From positions 1 through 34,562 of the forward strand of contig CAJOGB010000008.1 of the NCBI GenBank assembly GCA_905233835.1: a stretch of 34,562 bases of DNA, read 5' to 3'. Position 1 is the stretch's first letter. Every line of letters starts with the position of its first letter. The DNA is from an uncultured Lachnospiraceae bacterium (GTDB lineage Bacteria > Bacillota > Clostridia > Lachnospirales > Lachnospiraceae). Positions 8,327-17,156 of the stretch are shown in pieces. The notes beneath the pieces are model-generated. The model worked only from the letters and a program-made list of their open reading frames with translations, was not told where the DNA came from and searched no databases. The position numbers and the translations under genes were made by a program.

Positions 8327-10975
8327 CTATAAATATTTTTCCTCGAATTCCCCTCTGGTTAACGGTTTGTCAAACAAATAGCCCTGTACCATATCCACCT
8401 TCATATCGGCGATGGCACTTTGCTGTGACTCCGATTCTACTCCCTCTACAACGACTTCCATATCAATGGAATCCGCCAGTGATGTAACGGTCTTTATAAA
8501 CGCATGAGAGAACTCATCCGATTCCATTCCGTCCACAAAACATTTATCAATCTTAATGATATCCACCGGAAGTGTTTTTAATCTTCCGAGAGATGAATAT
8601 CCGGTTCCGAAATCATCCAAGGCCAAATGAACTCCCAAGTCCCTTAAGCCCTCTAAAACCGTCTGCATTTTATCCCCGTCGCTGGCGGCCAATGACTCCG
8701 TTACTTCCAATGTAAGATTCTGTGCAAAAAGTCCGGTATGCGCCAACACTTCCCGCACGGTTTCTATAATATTTCCCTGCATCAACTGTACAACGGAAAG
8801 ATTTACGTTTACCGTATACTCCGGATGTCCGAAGTCATTCCAATACTTACAGCGCGAGCAAGCTTCCTCCAAGATATACTTTCCGATAGGAACAATCAGT
8901 CCCAAATACTCTGCCAACGGAATAAACTCATTTGGCATTACCAAGCCGAAGTCCTTGGAATTCCAACGAACCAGCGCCTCGGCTCCGCAGCATGGATGCT
9001 TTGGTTTTGTAGCATCCACTAACGGCTGAAAATATACCTCAAACTCTCCGAAGCCGTCATCGATGGCATTTCGCATGGCGCGTTCCATATCCAGTCTGTG
9101 GATGGTCTCATCCGAAGCATTCTTCGAATAGTATTCTATCTGGTTCTTTCCTTTTTGCTTTGCGGAATACATGGCGATGTCCGCACGTTTAAGCAAGGTC
9201 TCCACTTTAGTACCGTCCTTCGGGAAAGAGACCACTCCCATACATGCGGTACAATAATATTCGCTGGAACCTAAGTTCCAAAGCTCACCGAATCTTCTTT
9301 GCAATGTGGAAATCGTCTTTTCCACAAAGTCATGGGAATTCGCCGGTAATAGAATTGCAAACTCGTCACCGCCCAAACGATAACAGTTTCCCACACCTCT
9401 GGTAATTGTCTTTAATGCAACCGCGGTTTTCTGTAAGAATTCATCTCCCTCCGCATGGCCAAGTCCGTCGTTTACGTCCTTAAAGTCATCTAAGTCGATA
9501 TAGATAAAAGTTCCCTGTTCACCGGAGCGAACCGCATCACGAATATAATCCCGTAAATCTTCTTCAAAGCGAAGGCGATTGTAAAGGCCGGTAAGATAAT
9601 CCGTTACCGCGCGCTCTTCAATCTGCTTCTGATAGTTTTTCACTTCCGTTACATCGTAAATGGTGCTTAAGCGAACTTCTCTTCCATCCACCCAGTGAAT
9701 CTTTGAAAAGGATATGGTATACCACTTCTTTGTCTGTTCGGTACAAAACTCCTTAAATTCTTCTAAGGCTTCATCGCTTCCCGTAAGAATTACGTTTTCA
9801 AACTTCTGTCGATCTCTTAAATCCTCAAAAATAGTCTCATAGGTTTCGTTTGTAAATAAGATGTTCTGGCTCGCATGATCGCATACGCAAATACCACATC
9901 CCGCATTTTCCAAAATGGCATCCAAGGCCGCATAAGAACTCGCAAGGGAGTTCTTTGTGACTCTCTTTACAAGTATGGTCTGCAATACCATCTTAATATC
10001 ATTTAAAAGCTTCACATCATCAACAGACCACTTTTTTGGTGTTCCGCTAATGGTAAAACAAACATACATACCAAGCTTATCATTTACAAACAAAGGCAAA
10101 AACACACCTGCCGTAATATCGTAGCTTAAGAAATAAGATTTAAAGTTCTCCGGCAAAATCGCATCTGTGGAAATGGTATAAGGACGTCCCGTAAAAAACG
10201 GAATGCATTCTTTATCCACAGAGAAGAACTTACTCATCATATAATTTCCGTCCACACCGGCCCACTCGCAGATCATATCCACTGTGGTTTCATCCGGATT
10301 CAAACGGAGTAAATATGCATTGGTCAGTTCCATAAAAGAACCGATGTCTCCCAACACATCCTCGGTAATCTTTGCAAAGTCATTGTCCGATTCCATTCGT
10401 CTTAAAATGGAAGTCATCACTTCGTTTCGACGAAGCATACGCTTCATGTGATCTCCGGACAATTCTTTTTCTTCCAGCCGTGTCTCTAATTTATCCTCTC
10501 TGGAGCGAGTGGTAAAATACTGGCTCATTAAGATTTCCATTAAAGCAACGCTGTTTGTATAGTCGTTAAACGTGGTCATTCTGGCATTTTCAAATACCAC
10601 GTCTTCTTCCGCCAAAAGTTCTTTTGCAATGCAGGGAACCAGCATCACACCGATTAAGGAACCCTCGTCATCACGGATTGCCACTCCGCTTAAAAAGATA
10701 TAGGGCTCTTTTGTGTCAAAAGAAATAATGTTTTCAATACTGTTGTTCCCAAAGGATGCCACTAAGGTCTGCATCATCTCCTGGGTAATAAAGTTTCCGA
10801 AAAACTTCTTCGCTTCCTCACTGCCGGAGAAACGCGTAATCGAATGAAAACTCGTATCAAAGCAAGCGGCGTATACATGTGCACTCTCGCAATACGCATC
10901 CTGCATCTTCTGAAACGCATTGATATCAATATCCAATTGTACTTTGTCTGTGTCCCTAAGATTGGTCAATGACAT
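8327..10975 (-). CDS. GGDEF-EAL cyclic-di-GMP protein with N-terminal sensory (GAF/PAS-like) regions
   Basis: 882 aa; RLGGDEF, AEALVRW, DDFGTGYSSLGRLKTLPVDIIKID all canonical. Confidence 0.93.
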   Translation of the reverse strand: MSLTNLRDTDKVQLDIDINAFQKMQDAYCESAHVYAACFDTSFHSITRFSGSEEAKKFFGNFITQEMMQTLVASFGNNSIENIISFDTKEPYIFLSGVAIRDDEGSLIGVMLVPCIAKELLAEEDVVFENARMTTFNDYTNSVALMEILMSQYFTTRSREDKLETRLEEKELSGDHMKRMLRRNEVMTSILRRMESDNDFAKITEDVLGDIGSFMELTNAYLLRLNPDETTVDMICEWAGVDGNYMMSKFFSVDKECIPFFTGRPYTISTDAILPENFKSYFLSYDITAGVFLPLFVNDKLGMYVCFTISGTPKKWSVDDVKLLNDIKMVLQTILVKRVTKNSLASSYAALDAILENAGCGICVCDHASQNILFTNETYETIFEDLRDRQKFENVILTGSDEALEEFKEFCTEQTKKWYTISFSKIHWVDGREVRLSTIYDVTEVKNYQKQIEERAVTDYLTGLYNRLRFEEDLRDYIRDAVRSGEQGTFIYIDLDDFKDVNDGLGHAEGDEFLQKTAVALKTITRGVGNCYRLGGDEFAILLPANSHDFVEKTISTLQRRFGELWNLGSSEYYCTACMGVVSFPKDGTKVETLLKRADIAMYSAKQKGKNQIEYYSKNASDETIHRLDMERAMRNAIDDGFGEFEVYFQPLVDATKPKHPCCGAEALVRWNSKDFGLVMPNEFIPLAEYLGLIVPIGKYILEEACSRCKYWNDFGHPEYTVNVNLSVVQLMQGNIIETVREVLAHTGLFAQNLTLEVTESLAASDGDKMQTVLEGLRDLGVHLALDDFGTGYSSLGRLKTLPVDIIKIDKCFVDGMESDEFSHAFIKTVTSLADSIDMEVVVEGVESESQQSAIADMKVDMVQGYLFDKPLTRGEFEEKYL

Positions 10976-10995
10976 CTACAGTAGTTCCTCACAGT

Positions 10996-12490
10996 CTATT
11001 TTTTCTTAATGATATAAAGGCTTCGATATCCGCCAAAAGGAATCTCTTCCATCAGATATATGCTCCGGGTTCCTCTGATTTGCTGCTTCATCAAGCCCTT
11101 TTCGTTGGTCAGAATCATCCACACGCTTCCTCTTTTTGAAACAGAAAGAGAAGTCTTAATAAAGGATTTGATAAACTCGATGCGATGTTGTTTATCCTTT
11201 TGAAACAAATCCGGAAACTCGGTAATAATCTCATCAAATACCTCTTTATCCGTATACTCAAAATAATTCTTCCGCAAAAGTTCCGCGTCAACCCCTGCAA
11301 TTTCTATGGATTTTGTTCCTTCCACGATGGCATCATGATAGGTGTCCAACCCCACTGCTTTTCTGATAGGGGCTTTTTTTGCCCGCTCAATCAAAAGGGT
11401 TGCGCTACCGCAAAATGGGTCTAACACGTAAGCATCTTTTTTCAAATACGGATAACACATCTCCGTCATACAGGAAGCCTTCTGGGGCGCCATGGACGTA
11501 GATGTTTTGTTTGTCCGATATAAAAAGCGGTCGGATTTAAACTCCCGAAACCAAAGATACATACCAAAGGTTTCATCTTTTCTTTGTGCAAAAAGAACTT
11601 CGATCCGGTGCATTTGTAAGGCGCTCCGGATAGAGTTCCTCCAGAGTTTTTGAAAATGCATTTGCAACTTTATGCTTTTCTTCTTTGTCCTCTTTTTGAA
11701 GCATCACATTCACTCTAAAAAAGATGCATCCTTCTCCGGACAGATAGTTGGAAAGCATCTGCATAAGAAGAGAATTTTGAATCACTTCCCTACGATCTTC
11801 AAAGGTAAACAAAGAGTCTTTTTTTATCGGAACAATGAAGTATATTTTATCATAAATACGGCTGGAAAGTATAGGGGATATATTCTCACTCATCACTCGG
11901 ATTCCGAAGGGAGTTTTCCTGATATCCTCTGCATTTAAACCATTTCTGATAAGTTCCTTCATCAAGTATTTTTCATGCCCTTTTACCAGGGTGAGAAGAA
12001 GAGGAACCTTTTTGGATATTCCGTTAAATGTATGTATTTGATTTGCATCGGTTAAACAAAGCAACCTTCTTTGTTCTTCCGAGATATGCTTATTTTCTTC
12101 CTCCGTAAAGGAATGGGTTTGGATGTAGCGTTTACGTTCCTTTAAACCGGACATCATCTCATCGGAAAGTTCGACATGAAGATCCTCCAATGCCTTTAAA
12201 TACGATGCACGTACATAAAGCACCGGTTCTTTATCATAGGTTTCATATAAGATCTCTGCAATTTCTGCTTTTTGTTTTTCCTCCCAAGGAAGTATTCCGA
12301 ATAGTAACGCCGCATTTTTTCTGGTTTTTGCGTCCTCATCCGTGATGGCCGCATATAATTCTTTTTGTTGTAAACAAAGGTCTTTCGCAAAGCCCGCGTC
12401 CTCTTTCGCGCGCTTGCGATACCCGCTGATTCTTTCTCGAATTGTCTCTCCCATAAATTTTCCTTTGTGTAATATGTACAAAAACCGCAT
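10996..12490 (-). pseudogene. Class I SAM-dependent RNA methyltransferase (TRM11/RlmL-like), split by an apparent frameshift
   Basis: 305-aa ORF (11573..12490) and 223-aa ORF (10996..11667) overlap in different frames; the downstream part carries DPFCGSATLLIERA. The upstream reading is lost at ...LYPERLTNAP and resumes as IEVLFAQRKDETFGMYLWF. Confidence 0.75.
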
Positions 12491-12521
12491 GTCATTTTTG
12501 TCTATTTTGTCATTTTGCCGA

Positions 12522-12550
12522 TAGACTTAATGGACAAGTGGGAATATAAT
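12522..12550 (+). promoter_or_regulatory. Sigma-A-type promoter for candidate sRNA
   Basis: TAGACT (12522-12527), 17-nt spacer, TATAAT (12545-12550). Confidence 0.55.
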
Positions 12551-12556
12551 TGGAAA

Positions 12557-12649
12557 CGAATTAGAGATGTGAACCCCTCATATCTCATAAGTATTTCCCC
12601 TTTATATAACCCCCTTTAAAACAACCTACCGTTTAGGTTGTTTTTTTTT
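12557..12649 (+). ncRNA. Candidate C-rich small RNA
   Basis: Promoter upstream; 9-bp hairpin GAGATGTGA-ACCCC-TCATATCTC (12564-12586); TTTCCCCTTT (12594-12603); AACCCCCTTT (12608-12617); terminator hairpin AACAACCTA-CCGTT-TAGGTTGTT plus T9; no significant ORF. Confidence 0.55.
12620..12649 (+). terminator. Strong intrinsic terminator on plus strand
   Basis: AACAACCTA CCGTT TAGGTTGTT followed by a T9 tract. Confidence 0.85.
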
Positions 12650-12679
12650 GCGGTTTTTTCTAAGTCAATTGTTAATAAA

Positions 12680-12720
12680 AAAGGAAGGTGAATCCCTTTT
12701 TTACCGGATTCATCTTCCTT
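12680..12720 (-). terminator. Intrinsic terminator of ilvE
   Basis: AAGGAAG(g)TGAATCC ... GGATTCA(t)CTTCCTT inverted repeat with T-rich tract on minus strand. Confidence 0.8.
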
Positions 12721-12732
12721 AGTGCGTTAAAA

Positions 12733-13812
12733 CTATTCCACAGGGACAATCCAATTATATTTATCTTCGATTCTGCCCCACTGGATGCCGGTAAGTGTAT
12801 CATAGAGTTTCTGTGTAAGCTCGCCGGTTTTCATATCATTGATAACGACCACGTCGTCTTTATAGCGAAGTTCTCCTACCGGAGAGATAACCGCAGCCGT
12901 ACCGGTTCCGAATACCTCTTCGAGTCTTCCGTCATGACCCGCTTTCATCAAATCATCAACGGCTAACTTTGTCTCATTTACCTTGTAACCCCAGTCACGA
13001 AGCAAATGAATCATAGAATCTCTGGTTACACCCGGAAGCACGGTTCCTTCAATGGGAGCGGTATAGATTTCACCATCGATTTTGAACATGATGTTCATGG
13101 TGCCCACTTCCTCTACATACTTTCTTTCTTCACCGTCAAGCCAAAGAACCTGGGTATAGCCAAGCTTTTCAGCCTTTACCTGACCGAGAATAGAACCTGC
13201 GTAGTTTCCGCCACACTTTGTAAAGCCGGTTCCGCCCTTAACGGCACGTACCAACTCATCTTCCACTAAAATCTTTACCGGATCTAAGCCTGTCGGATAG
13301 TATGCTCCTACCGGGCAGCAAATGATGATAAATTTATAAGAAGAAGCCATATGTACACCAAGGGCTGCTTCTGTTGCAAACATATACGGGCGAATATAAA
13401 GCGACGTATCCTTTGCGTGCGGTACCCAGTCTTCTTCGCATTTCACGATAGCCTTTACCGCATCCACAAACATATCCACCGGGAACTCCGGCATGCAAAG
13501 ACGTGCGTTGGAATTGATCATACGCTTCGCATTCATTTCCGGTCTGAAAAGCTGAATCTTTCCTTCTGCGGTACGATATGCCTTTAAACCTTCGAATGTT
13601 TCCTGCGCATAGTGAAGTGTTACGCAAGCCGGATCCATTGGAATCGGTGCATTGGGCTCAATTCTGGCATCGTGCCATCCCTGATCTTTGTCCCAGTCCA
13701 TCACAAACATATAGTCTGTCATGTACTTTCCGAATCCGAGTTTTGATTCGTCCTGCGGCTTTTCTTTCAAAACGTCGCGTTTGATAAATTTGATTTCCAT
13801 GTTAGCCTCCAT
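12733..13812 (-). CDS. ilvE: Branched-chain amino acid aminotransferase
   Basis: HYAQETFEGLKAYR, FTKCGGNYAGSI, EEVGTMNIMF, GTAAVISPVG; 359 aa. Confidence 0.95.
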   Translation of the reverse strand: MEANMEIKFIKRDVLKEKPQDESKLGFGKYMTDYMFVMDWDKDQGWHDARIEPNAPIPMDPACVTLHYAQETFEGLKAYRTAEGKIQLFRPEMNAKRMINSNARLCMPEFPVDMFVDAVKAIVKCEEDWVPHAKDTSLYIRPYMFATEAALGVHMASSYKFIIICCPVGAYYPTGLDPVKILVEDELVRAVKGGTGFTKCGGNYAGSILGQVKAEKLGYTQVLWLDGEERKYVEEVGTMNIMFKIDGEIYTAPIEGTVLPGVTRDSMIHLLRDWGYKVNETKLAVDDLMKAGHDGRLEEVFGTGTAAVISPVGELRYKDDVVVINDMKTGELTQKLYDTLTGIQWGRIEDKYNWIVPVE

Positions 13813-13850
13813 TAAGTAATCTTATTTTCTTTTTTCCTTTTTTCTAAAAC

Positions 13851-13879
13851 ATTATCGACCTTTTCAGTTGCAGTGTCAA
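13851..13879 (-). promoter_or_regulatory. Predicted ilvE promoter
   Basis: Minus strand TTGACA (13874-13879), 17-nt spacer, GATAAT (13851-13856). Confidence 0.65.
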
Positions 13880-13896
13880 GATTTCTTCGCTATACT
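13868..13896 (+). promoter_or_regulatory. Predicted promoter of flavin reductase-like gene
   Basis: TTGCAG (13868-13873), 17-nt spacer, TATACT (13891-13896). Confidence 0.65.
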
Positions 13897-13933
13897 AAAG
13901 GCAGAGTTTTTATTCAAATAAGGAGAGTATTTT

Positions 13934-14437
13934 ATGCACACATTTCAACCATATCCGATTGATACCGTAGAAATAAATCCCTTTAAGTTAATTGGAAAAG
14001 ACTGGGGCGTTATTACCGCAGAAAAAGACGGAAAAGTAAATGCCATGACCGCTTCCTGGGGAGGCATGGGTGTTTTATGGAATAAGAACGTTATGAACAT
14101 CTACGTTCGCGAGTCTCGCTACACCAAAGAGTTTTTGGATGCCGGTGATTTATTCTCCGTTACCTTCTTTGATGAAAAGTATCGCAGTTCCTTAAAATAC
14201 TTAGGCGCTGTTTCCGGTAGAGACGAGGATAAAATCGCTAACGCTCGTTTAAATATTAACCACGACTTAAACGTTCCCTTTATCGATGAAGGAAACTTCG
14301 TCATCATCTGTAAAAAGTTATGCTCCGCTCCCATTCTTCCGGATAGCATTCCGGAGAAATACAAAGAGGAGTTTTATCCAAACGGCGACTACCACACCGT
14401 TTACTTAGGCGAGATCATCGACCTACTTGCTCGCTAA
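13934..14437 (+). CDS. Flavin reductase family (FMN-binding split barrel) protein
   Basis: VITAEKDGKVNAMTASWGGMGVLWNKNVMNIYVRESRYTKEFLD; AAGGAGAG SD upstream. Confidence 0.85.
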   Translation: MHTFQPYPIDTVEINPFKLIGKDWGVITAEKDGKVNAMTASWGGMGVLWNKNVMNIYVRESRYTKEFLDAGDLFSVTFFDEKYRSSLKYLGAVSGRDEDKIANARLNINHDLNVPFIDEGNFVIICKKLCSAPILPDSIPEKYKEEFYPNGDYHTVYLGEIIDLLAR

Positions 14438-14479
14438 GAGATAAGGGGTCTGACCCCATTAGAAAATTGTTACAAAAAT

Positions 14480-14515
14480 AAGAGACAGGAGCTTAAGCTC
14501 TTGTCTCTTTTTTCT
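14480..14515. terminator. Terminator between convergent genes
   Basis: AAGAGACAGGAGCTTAAGCTCTTGTCTCTTTTTT inverted repeat with T tract. Confidence 0.8.
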
Positions 14516-15833
14516 TTAGGAATAAATAATACAAAATCAATACCACAGAACTGATGGTCCAGGTAATGGGATATACCACGTAAGTCATGTAAATGGTATG
14601 CACGTACAGTGACGAAATCGTAAGGATTAAAACTCGCGCCACACACCAGCAGAACAAGAACACGTACATGGGCACCATAGGCTTTCCGATACCTCGAAGT
14701 ACCGCCGACATAAAGTGGGTAAAGGCACACATAAAGAAAAACAGTGTTACGATATGTGCCCGCTCTACGCCGTAGAAAATAACATCCGGATTGGTATCAA
14801 ACATCCGCACCAACGGTTCGGCAAAAACAAACAACAATACTCCCATAACCTCGGCAGTGGCTAAGGTACAAAAGGCTCCGAAGAAAACTCCCTTTTTCAT
14901 TCGATCCGTCTTTCCCGCACCTACGTTTTGGCTTACGAAGGTGGTGATGGCCATACAAAAGCTGGTTACCGGGATAAACATAAACCCTTCCACTTTTACA
15001 TAGGCTCCGATCCCCGCCATTGCCAGTTCTCCAAAAGAGTTGATATAAGACTGAATCACCACATTGGAAAAGGCCATGATGGAGTTTTGCAATCCGGAGG
15101 GCAAGCCGAAGTTTAGGATTCGTTTTGTCATCTTTGCGGTCATACCAAGTTTCTTAAACACAATCCGATAATCCGCTTCTACTTTCATAAGTCTTCGAAG
15201 GCAAAGCAGCGCACTGGAAAGCTGAGACATCACCGTGGCAAAAGCAGCCGCTCCCACTCCCATATGAAATCCCGCGATTAAAATCAAATCCAAAACCACG
15301 TTGATCAGGGACGAAAACATCAAATAATAAAGGGGATGTTTTGAATCTCCGGAAGCCTGCAAAATACCCATAAAAACGTTATACATTACAAACCCCAAAG
15401 ATCCCGCAAAATACACTCTAAAATACATAACCGACTGCTCGTATACCACATCCGGCGTACTCATCATCTTTAAAATCCAGGGTGTAAGCCCCACACCAAC
15501 AACCGTCATCAGTAAGGAAGAAATCAGCCCCAGCATCACGGTGGTATGTACGGCAATCTCCGTATTCTTCTTATCCTCCGCTCCGATGAATCGAGCAATC
15601 ACCACTCCGGCGCCCATGGAAATTCCGTTAAAGAAACCCACAAATAAGAAAATCAAGTTTCCCGCGGAACTAACGGCAGCAAGTGCATTGCTTCCTGCAA
15701 AGTTTCCCACGATTAAGGAATCCACAGCATTATACAATTGTTGAAATAGATTTCCTAAAAATAACGGAAAGGCAAACCCAATCAGTTTTTTCCGAATGGA
15801 ACCCTCCGTCATTAAATTCGCTTTAGCATTCAT
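14493..15833 (-). CDS. MATE family efflux transporter
   Basis: 446 aa, 12 TM-like; LFLGNLFQQLYNAVDSLIVGNFAGSNALAAVSSAGNLIF. Confidence 0.95.
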   Translation of the reverse strand: MNAKANLMTEGSIRKKLIGFAFPLFLGNLFQQLYNAVDSLIVGNFAGSNALAAVSSAGNLIFLFVGFFNGISMGAGVVIARFIGAEDKKNTEIAVHTTVMLGLISSLLMTVVGVGLTPWILKMMSTPDVVYEQSVMYFRVYFAGSLGFVMYNVFMGILQASGDSKHPLYYLMFSSLINVVLDLILIAGFHMGVGAAAFATVMSQLSSALLCLRRLMKVEADYRIVFKKLGMTAKMTKRILNFGLPSGLQNSIMAFSNVVIQSYINSFGELAMAGIGAYVKVEGFMFIPVTSFCMAITTFVSQNVGAGKTDRMKKGVFFGAFCTLATAEVMGVLLFVFAEPLVRMFDTNPDVIFYGVERAHIVTLFFFMCAFTHFMSAVLRGIGKPMVPMYVFLFCWCVARVLILTISSLYVHTIYMTYVVYPITWTISSVVLILYYLFLKKKETRA

Positions 15834-15885
15834 GAAATCATCATACCATAGAAAAGCGAAAAAAGTTACGGATAATCTTCTTATC

Positions 15886-15907
15886 TATCATAAAATTTGT
15901 TATGATA
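15886..15907. promoter_or_regulatory. Palindromic operator-like site in divergent MATE/YitT intergenic region
   Basis: TATCATAA-AATTTG-TTATGATA perfect 8-bp inverted repeat. Confidence 0.45.
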
Positions 15908-15938
15908 AATAAAGTAAAAACATACTTGGAGACGTAAA

Positions 15939-16796
15939 ATGAAAGGCATTTTTACAAAAAGAAATTTAAAAACCCTAGCCTGCGTAGTTGGTTCCTCTGC
16001 CCTTATGGCACTGGCCATGCATATATTTATGGGGGAATCCTTTCTCCTTCCTGCAGGTTTTATGGGGGTTTCCACCATTATTCATATGCTGGGATTACAG
16101 TCCGGAATCAATCTGCCCACCTATGTGATTTTAATGTGCATCAACTTTCCGGTGGCACTCTTCTGTGCGAAAAACATTTCAAAAAGATTCGTCTTTTTTT
16201 CACTGTTACAGATTGTACTGTTGTCCCTGTTTTTAAACTTAATTCCGTTATACCCGATTTTCGATCAGCCAATATTAAATGTGGTATTCGGCGGATGCGT
16301 CTACGGTTTTTCCACCGCCCTTGCGCTTCGCGGCGGAGCTTCCACAGGCGGTACCGACTTTATCGCACTTTATGTGTCCAATAAAACCGGAAAAGAAATC
16401 TGGATGGGTGTGTTCGCATTTAACTGTTTCTTACTTGCTTTATTCGGATTCTTGTTCGGATGGGAAAACGCGGGATACTCCATTATCTTCCAGTACATTT
16501 CCACCCATATGATTACCACCTTCCATAACCGTTATAAACGTGTGATGATGCAGATCTTTACAAAAACCCCATCTAAGGTGGTTGAGGATTATTTAAAACG
16601 CTTTACCCATGGAATTACGGTGTTGGAAGGAACCGGCGGATATACCGGAGAAAGCACCGCGATGCTCATATCCGTAACCAGCAGTTACGAGCTTCCGGAT
16701 GCCATAGAACTTATTCGAAAATCCGATCCAAACGCCATCATTAATGTAACAAAGACCAGCGAGTTCATCGGAAAATTTGATCAACCAAAGTTATAG
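15939..16796 (+). CDS. YitT family membrane protein
   Basis: 285 aa; GGASTGGTDFIA motif, multi-TM, C-terminal DUF2179-like domain. Confidence 0.92.
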   Translation: MKGIFTKRNLKTLACVVGSSALMALAMHIFMGESFLLPAGFMGVSTIIHMLGLQSGINLPTYVILMCINFPVALFCAKNISKRFVFFSLLQIVLLSLFLNLIPLYPIFDQPILNVVFGGCVYGFSTALALRGGASTGGTDFIALYVSNKTGKEIWMGVFAFNCFLLALFGFLFGWENAGYSIIFQYISTHMITTFHNRYKRVMMQIFTKTPSKVVEDYLKRFTHGITVLEGTGGYTGESTAMLISVTSSYELPDAIELIRKSDPNAIINVTKTSEFIGKFDQPKL

Positions 16797-16828
16797 GACT
16801 TGAGTCTCGCCTGCCGGCTCCCACCCGA

Positions 16829-16852
16829 TGTTGCATGCCAACATCTTTTTGG
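16829..16852 (+). terminator. Intrinsic terminator after YitT-family gene
   Basis: GATGTTG-CATGC-CAACATC then TTTTT. Confidence 0.7.
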
Positions 16853-16876
16853 ATTCAGTTCTCATATATATAAAAA

Positions 16877-16910
16877 AAAGAAATCCAGTCATTGACTGGA
16901 TTTCTTTTTT
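16877..16910. terminator. Bidirectional terminator 3' of tRNA-Leu
   Basis: AAAGAAATCCAGTCATTGACTGGATTTCTTTTTTT; A tract on the other side. Confidence 0.85.
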
Positions 16911-16913
16911 TCA

Positions 16914-16996
16914 TGCAGGTGGTGGGACTTGAACCCACACGATGTTGCCACCGTCAGATTTTGAGTCTGATGCGTCTGCCATTCCGCCACACCTGC
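16914..16996 (-). tRNA. tRNA-Leu (anticodon CAA)
   Basis: Minus strand GCAGGTGTGGCGGAATGGCAGACGC..CTCAAAA..long variable arm..GTGGGTTCAAGTCCCACCACCTGCA; no encoded CCA. Confidence 0.95.
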
Positions 16997-17108
16997 GTGT
17001 TGCTTTCTGCTATTCCGAACGAAGTTCGGTATCAGCATTCCGCCACACCTGCGTGTTGCTTTCTGCTATTCCGAACGAAGTTCGGTATCAGCATTCCGCC
17101 ACACCTGC
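16980..17108 (-). repeat. 56-bp tandem repeat (two full units plus a 17-bp partial) containing tRNA-Leu 5' end copies
   Basis: cattccgccacacctgc at 16980, 17036 and 17092, separated by identical 39-nt gtgttgctttctgctattccgaacgaagttcggtatcag. Confidence 0.97.
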
Positions 17109-17118
17109 AACGACATAG

Positions 17119-17147
17119 ATATTACCATAACAAAAAATAGATTTCAA
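17119..17147 (-). promoter_or_regulatory. Predicted tRNA-Leu promoter
   Basis: Minus strand TTGAAA (17142-17147), 17-nt spacer, TAATAT (17119-17124). Confidence 0.65.
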
Positions 17148-17156
17148 CCGATTTTT

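Noticed and set aside
8327-10975. Inactive GGDEF-EAL
   Set aside because: Both GGDEF and EAL motifs are canonical, so there is no sequence reason to call it degenerate.
14448-14460. GGGGTCTGACCCC palindrome after the flavin reductase gene
   Set aside because: Short common palindrome without a T tract; the real terminator is at 14480-14515.
16980-17108. Possible CRISPR array (short direct repeats with regular spacing)
   Set aside because: The spacers are identical and the repeat is the tRNA-Leu 5' end; only two and a partial units; no cas genes.
17036-17108. Extra tRNA genes at the repeated tRNA 5' ends
   Set aside because: Only nucleotides 1-17 are present; no anticodon, T arm or 3' acceptor strand follows.
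16892-17140. 82-aa plus-strand ORF
   Set aside because: It reads through the antisense of tRNA-Leu and the tandem repeat; repetitive peptide is an artefact.
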